DNA of 43,457 bases from an uncultured Acidobacteriota bacterium (GTDB taxonomy: Bacteria > Acidobacteriota > Terriglobia > Terriglobales > Acidobacteriaceae), in NCBI GenBank assembly GCA_903832295.1, contig CAILAZ010000208.1, forward strand, positions 1 to 43,457, given 5' to 3'. Position 1 is the stretch's first letter; each line of letters opens with the position of its first letter. The notes under the pieces were generated by a model. It was not told the origin of the DNA and searched no databases. It worked only from the letters and a program-made list of their open reading frames with translations. The position numbers and the translations under genes are program-made. Positions 42,835 through 43,457 of the stretch are shown here, one piece after another.

Positions 42835-43457
42835 TCAGGACTGTTCCACTGCTTCGAGCAATCGCTTCAAACCAGCGACTACATCCAGCCCCAGGTCAAC
42901 CCGCACTGCGCGCCGCCCGTGCTGCACAAGCGACTCCAGGTCTCCCAGCGACTGCGCCTGCTTTAGCACGCTAAATCCGAAGGGCTCATTGGGAATTGCG
43001 ACATCTTTGGGGTCCTGCGAGGTCAGCTGGATAAAGACGCCATTGTTCCCCCCGCCCTTGTGTAACTGCCCGGTGGAGTGCAGAAAACGCGGACCGTACC
43101 CTGTAGTCGCCGCCGCGCCTGTCTTGGCTCGCACCGCCAGGCGTAGTTGCTGCACCAGCGCCTCTGCCTCTGGAGTCTCCACAAAATACTGTGTGATCGC
43201 CACGTAGTCGCCCGCGTTTACCTTTTTCAGATGTGCGGCAATTGCCTGGTCCAGCGTCGAGCCAAGGTTCTTGTCCTCGCTGAACAGCTTGAGATTGCCG
43301 TCCTCAACTACGGGCGGCTGTTGCGGAAGCGCACCTTTCGAAACGAATTCTCCCAGGAGTGCCTTTGTATTGTCTTTCGACTCCTGCACGTTCGGCTGGT
43401 CGAAGGCGTCGATGCCGAGCAGGGAACTCGCCACGGCAGTTGCAAACTCCCAAACGA
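42835..43457 (-). CDS. Bifunctional transaldolase/phosphoglucose isomerase, C-terminal part (5' truncated by window)
   Basis: The frame is open to the window edge (reading [13 protein letters not shown] before the first in-frame GTG at 43434), so the gene continues outside. The visible 207 residues match the isomerase half of transaldolase-PGI fusion proteins: [18 protein letters not shown], a DYVAITQYF strand, [18 protein letters not shown] and a [16 protein letters not shown] segment. PGI converts glucose 6-phosphate and fructose 6-phosphate. The transaldolase half is not in the window, so the fusion is inferred from the sequence type and the zwf neighbour; a stand-alone archaeal-type PGI is less likely. 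Together with zwf it links glycolysis and the pentose phosphate pathway. Confidence 0.85.
   Translation of the reverse strand, partial: VWEFATAVASSLLGIDAFDQPNVQESKDNTKALLGEFVSKGALPQQPPVVEDGNLKLFSEDKNLGSTLDQAIAAHLKKVNAGDYVAITQYFVETPEAEALVQQLRLAVRAKTGAAATTGYGPRFLHSTGQLHKGGGNNGVFIQLTSQDPKDVAIPNEPFGFSVLKQAQSLGDLESLVQHGRRAVRVDLGLDVVAGLKRLLEAVEQS

Overview
The window looks like chromosomal DNA of an acidobacterium, most likely class Terriglobia (subdivision 1). This rests on family content only: a VWFA-related protein of the type expanded in Acidobacteriota, large Oar-like TonB-dependent receptors with a carboxypeptidase-regulatory N-terminus, a TldD/PmbA-like pair carrying signal peptides, and a bcsAB-type cellulose operon. 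Genes are dense, G+C is moderately high, and many antisense reading frames are shadows of real genes. I see no insertion sequence, prophage, CRISPR array or rRNA. One tRNA is present.

Layout. 1-6195 (+): the 3' part of a TonB-dependent receptor, a secreted VWFA-related protein, and a periplasmic/secreted prolyl oligopeptidase, closed by a strong hairpin. 6260-17335 (-): a four-gene cellulose synthesis and export operon, in transcription order bcsQ-like ATPase, bcsA-bcsB fusion, bcsZ (GH8 endoglucanase), bcsC (TPR plus outer-membrane barrel), with a 418-bp leader. 17754-19285 (-): a DUF4337-type membrane protein and a class III-like PPK2 polyphosphate kinase. 19483-22442: a small membrane-anchored protein (+), kdsB (-) and an OmpA-family coiled-coil protein (-).

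22705-26652 (+): a histidine kinase whose membrane domain has the residues of the plant/cyanobacterial ethylene-binding site, followed by egtB and egtD (ergothioneine synthesis). 26679-30925 (-): a SpoU-class RNA methyltransferase and two overlapping secreted TldD-like genes, one with an intact HExxxH metal site and one without. 31166-35943 (-): an Oar-like TonB receptor and a DUF3300 protein. 36607-37530 (+): a secreted protein resembling the plant EXORDIUM/phosphate-induced family, with an HExxE motif. 37603-39537 (-): a GT39/ArnT-like membrane glycosyltransferase and a tRNA-Met(CAU).

39618-43457 (-): a central-carbon cluster with the 3' end of a transaldolase/phosphoglucose isomerase fusion, zwf, a 51-codon membrane protein with a TTG start, and a zinc-dependent phospholipase C-like protein coupled to it by an ATGA overlap. 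Overall the window combines cell-envelope and exopolysaccharide functions (cellulose, Kdo, OmpA, TonB receptors), oxidative-stress thiol synthesis and oxidative pentose phosphate entry. The most interesting parts are the candidate ethylene-sensing kinase beside egtBD, the EXORDIUM-like HExxE protein, and the secreted active/inactive TldD-like pair.
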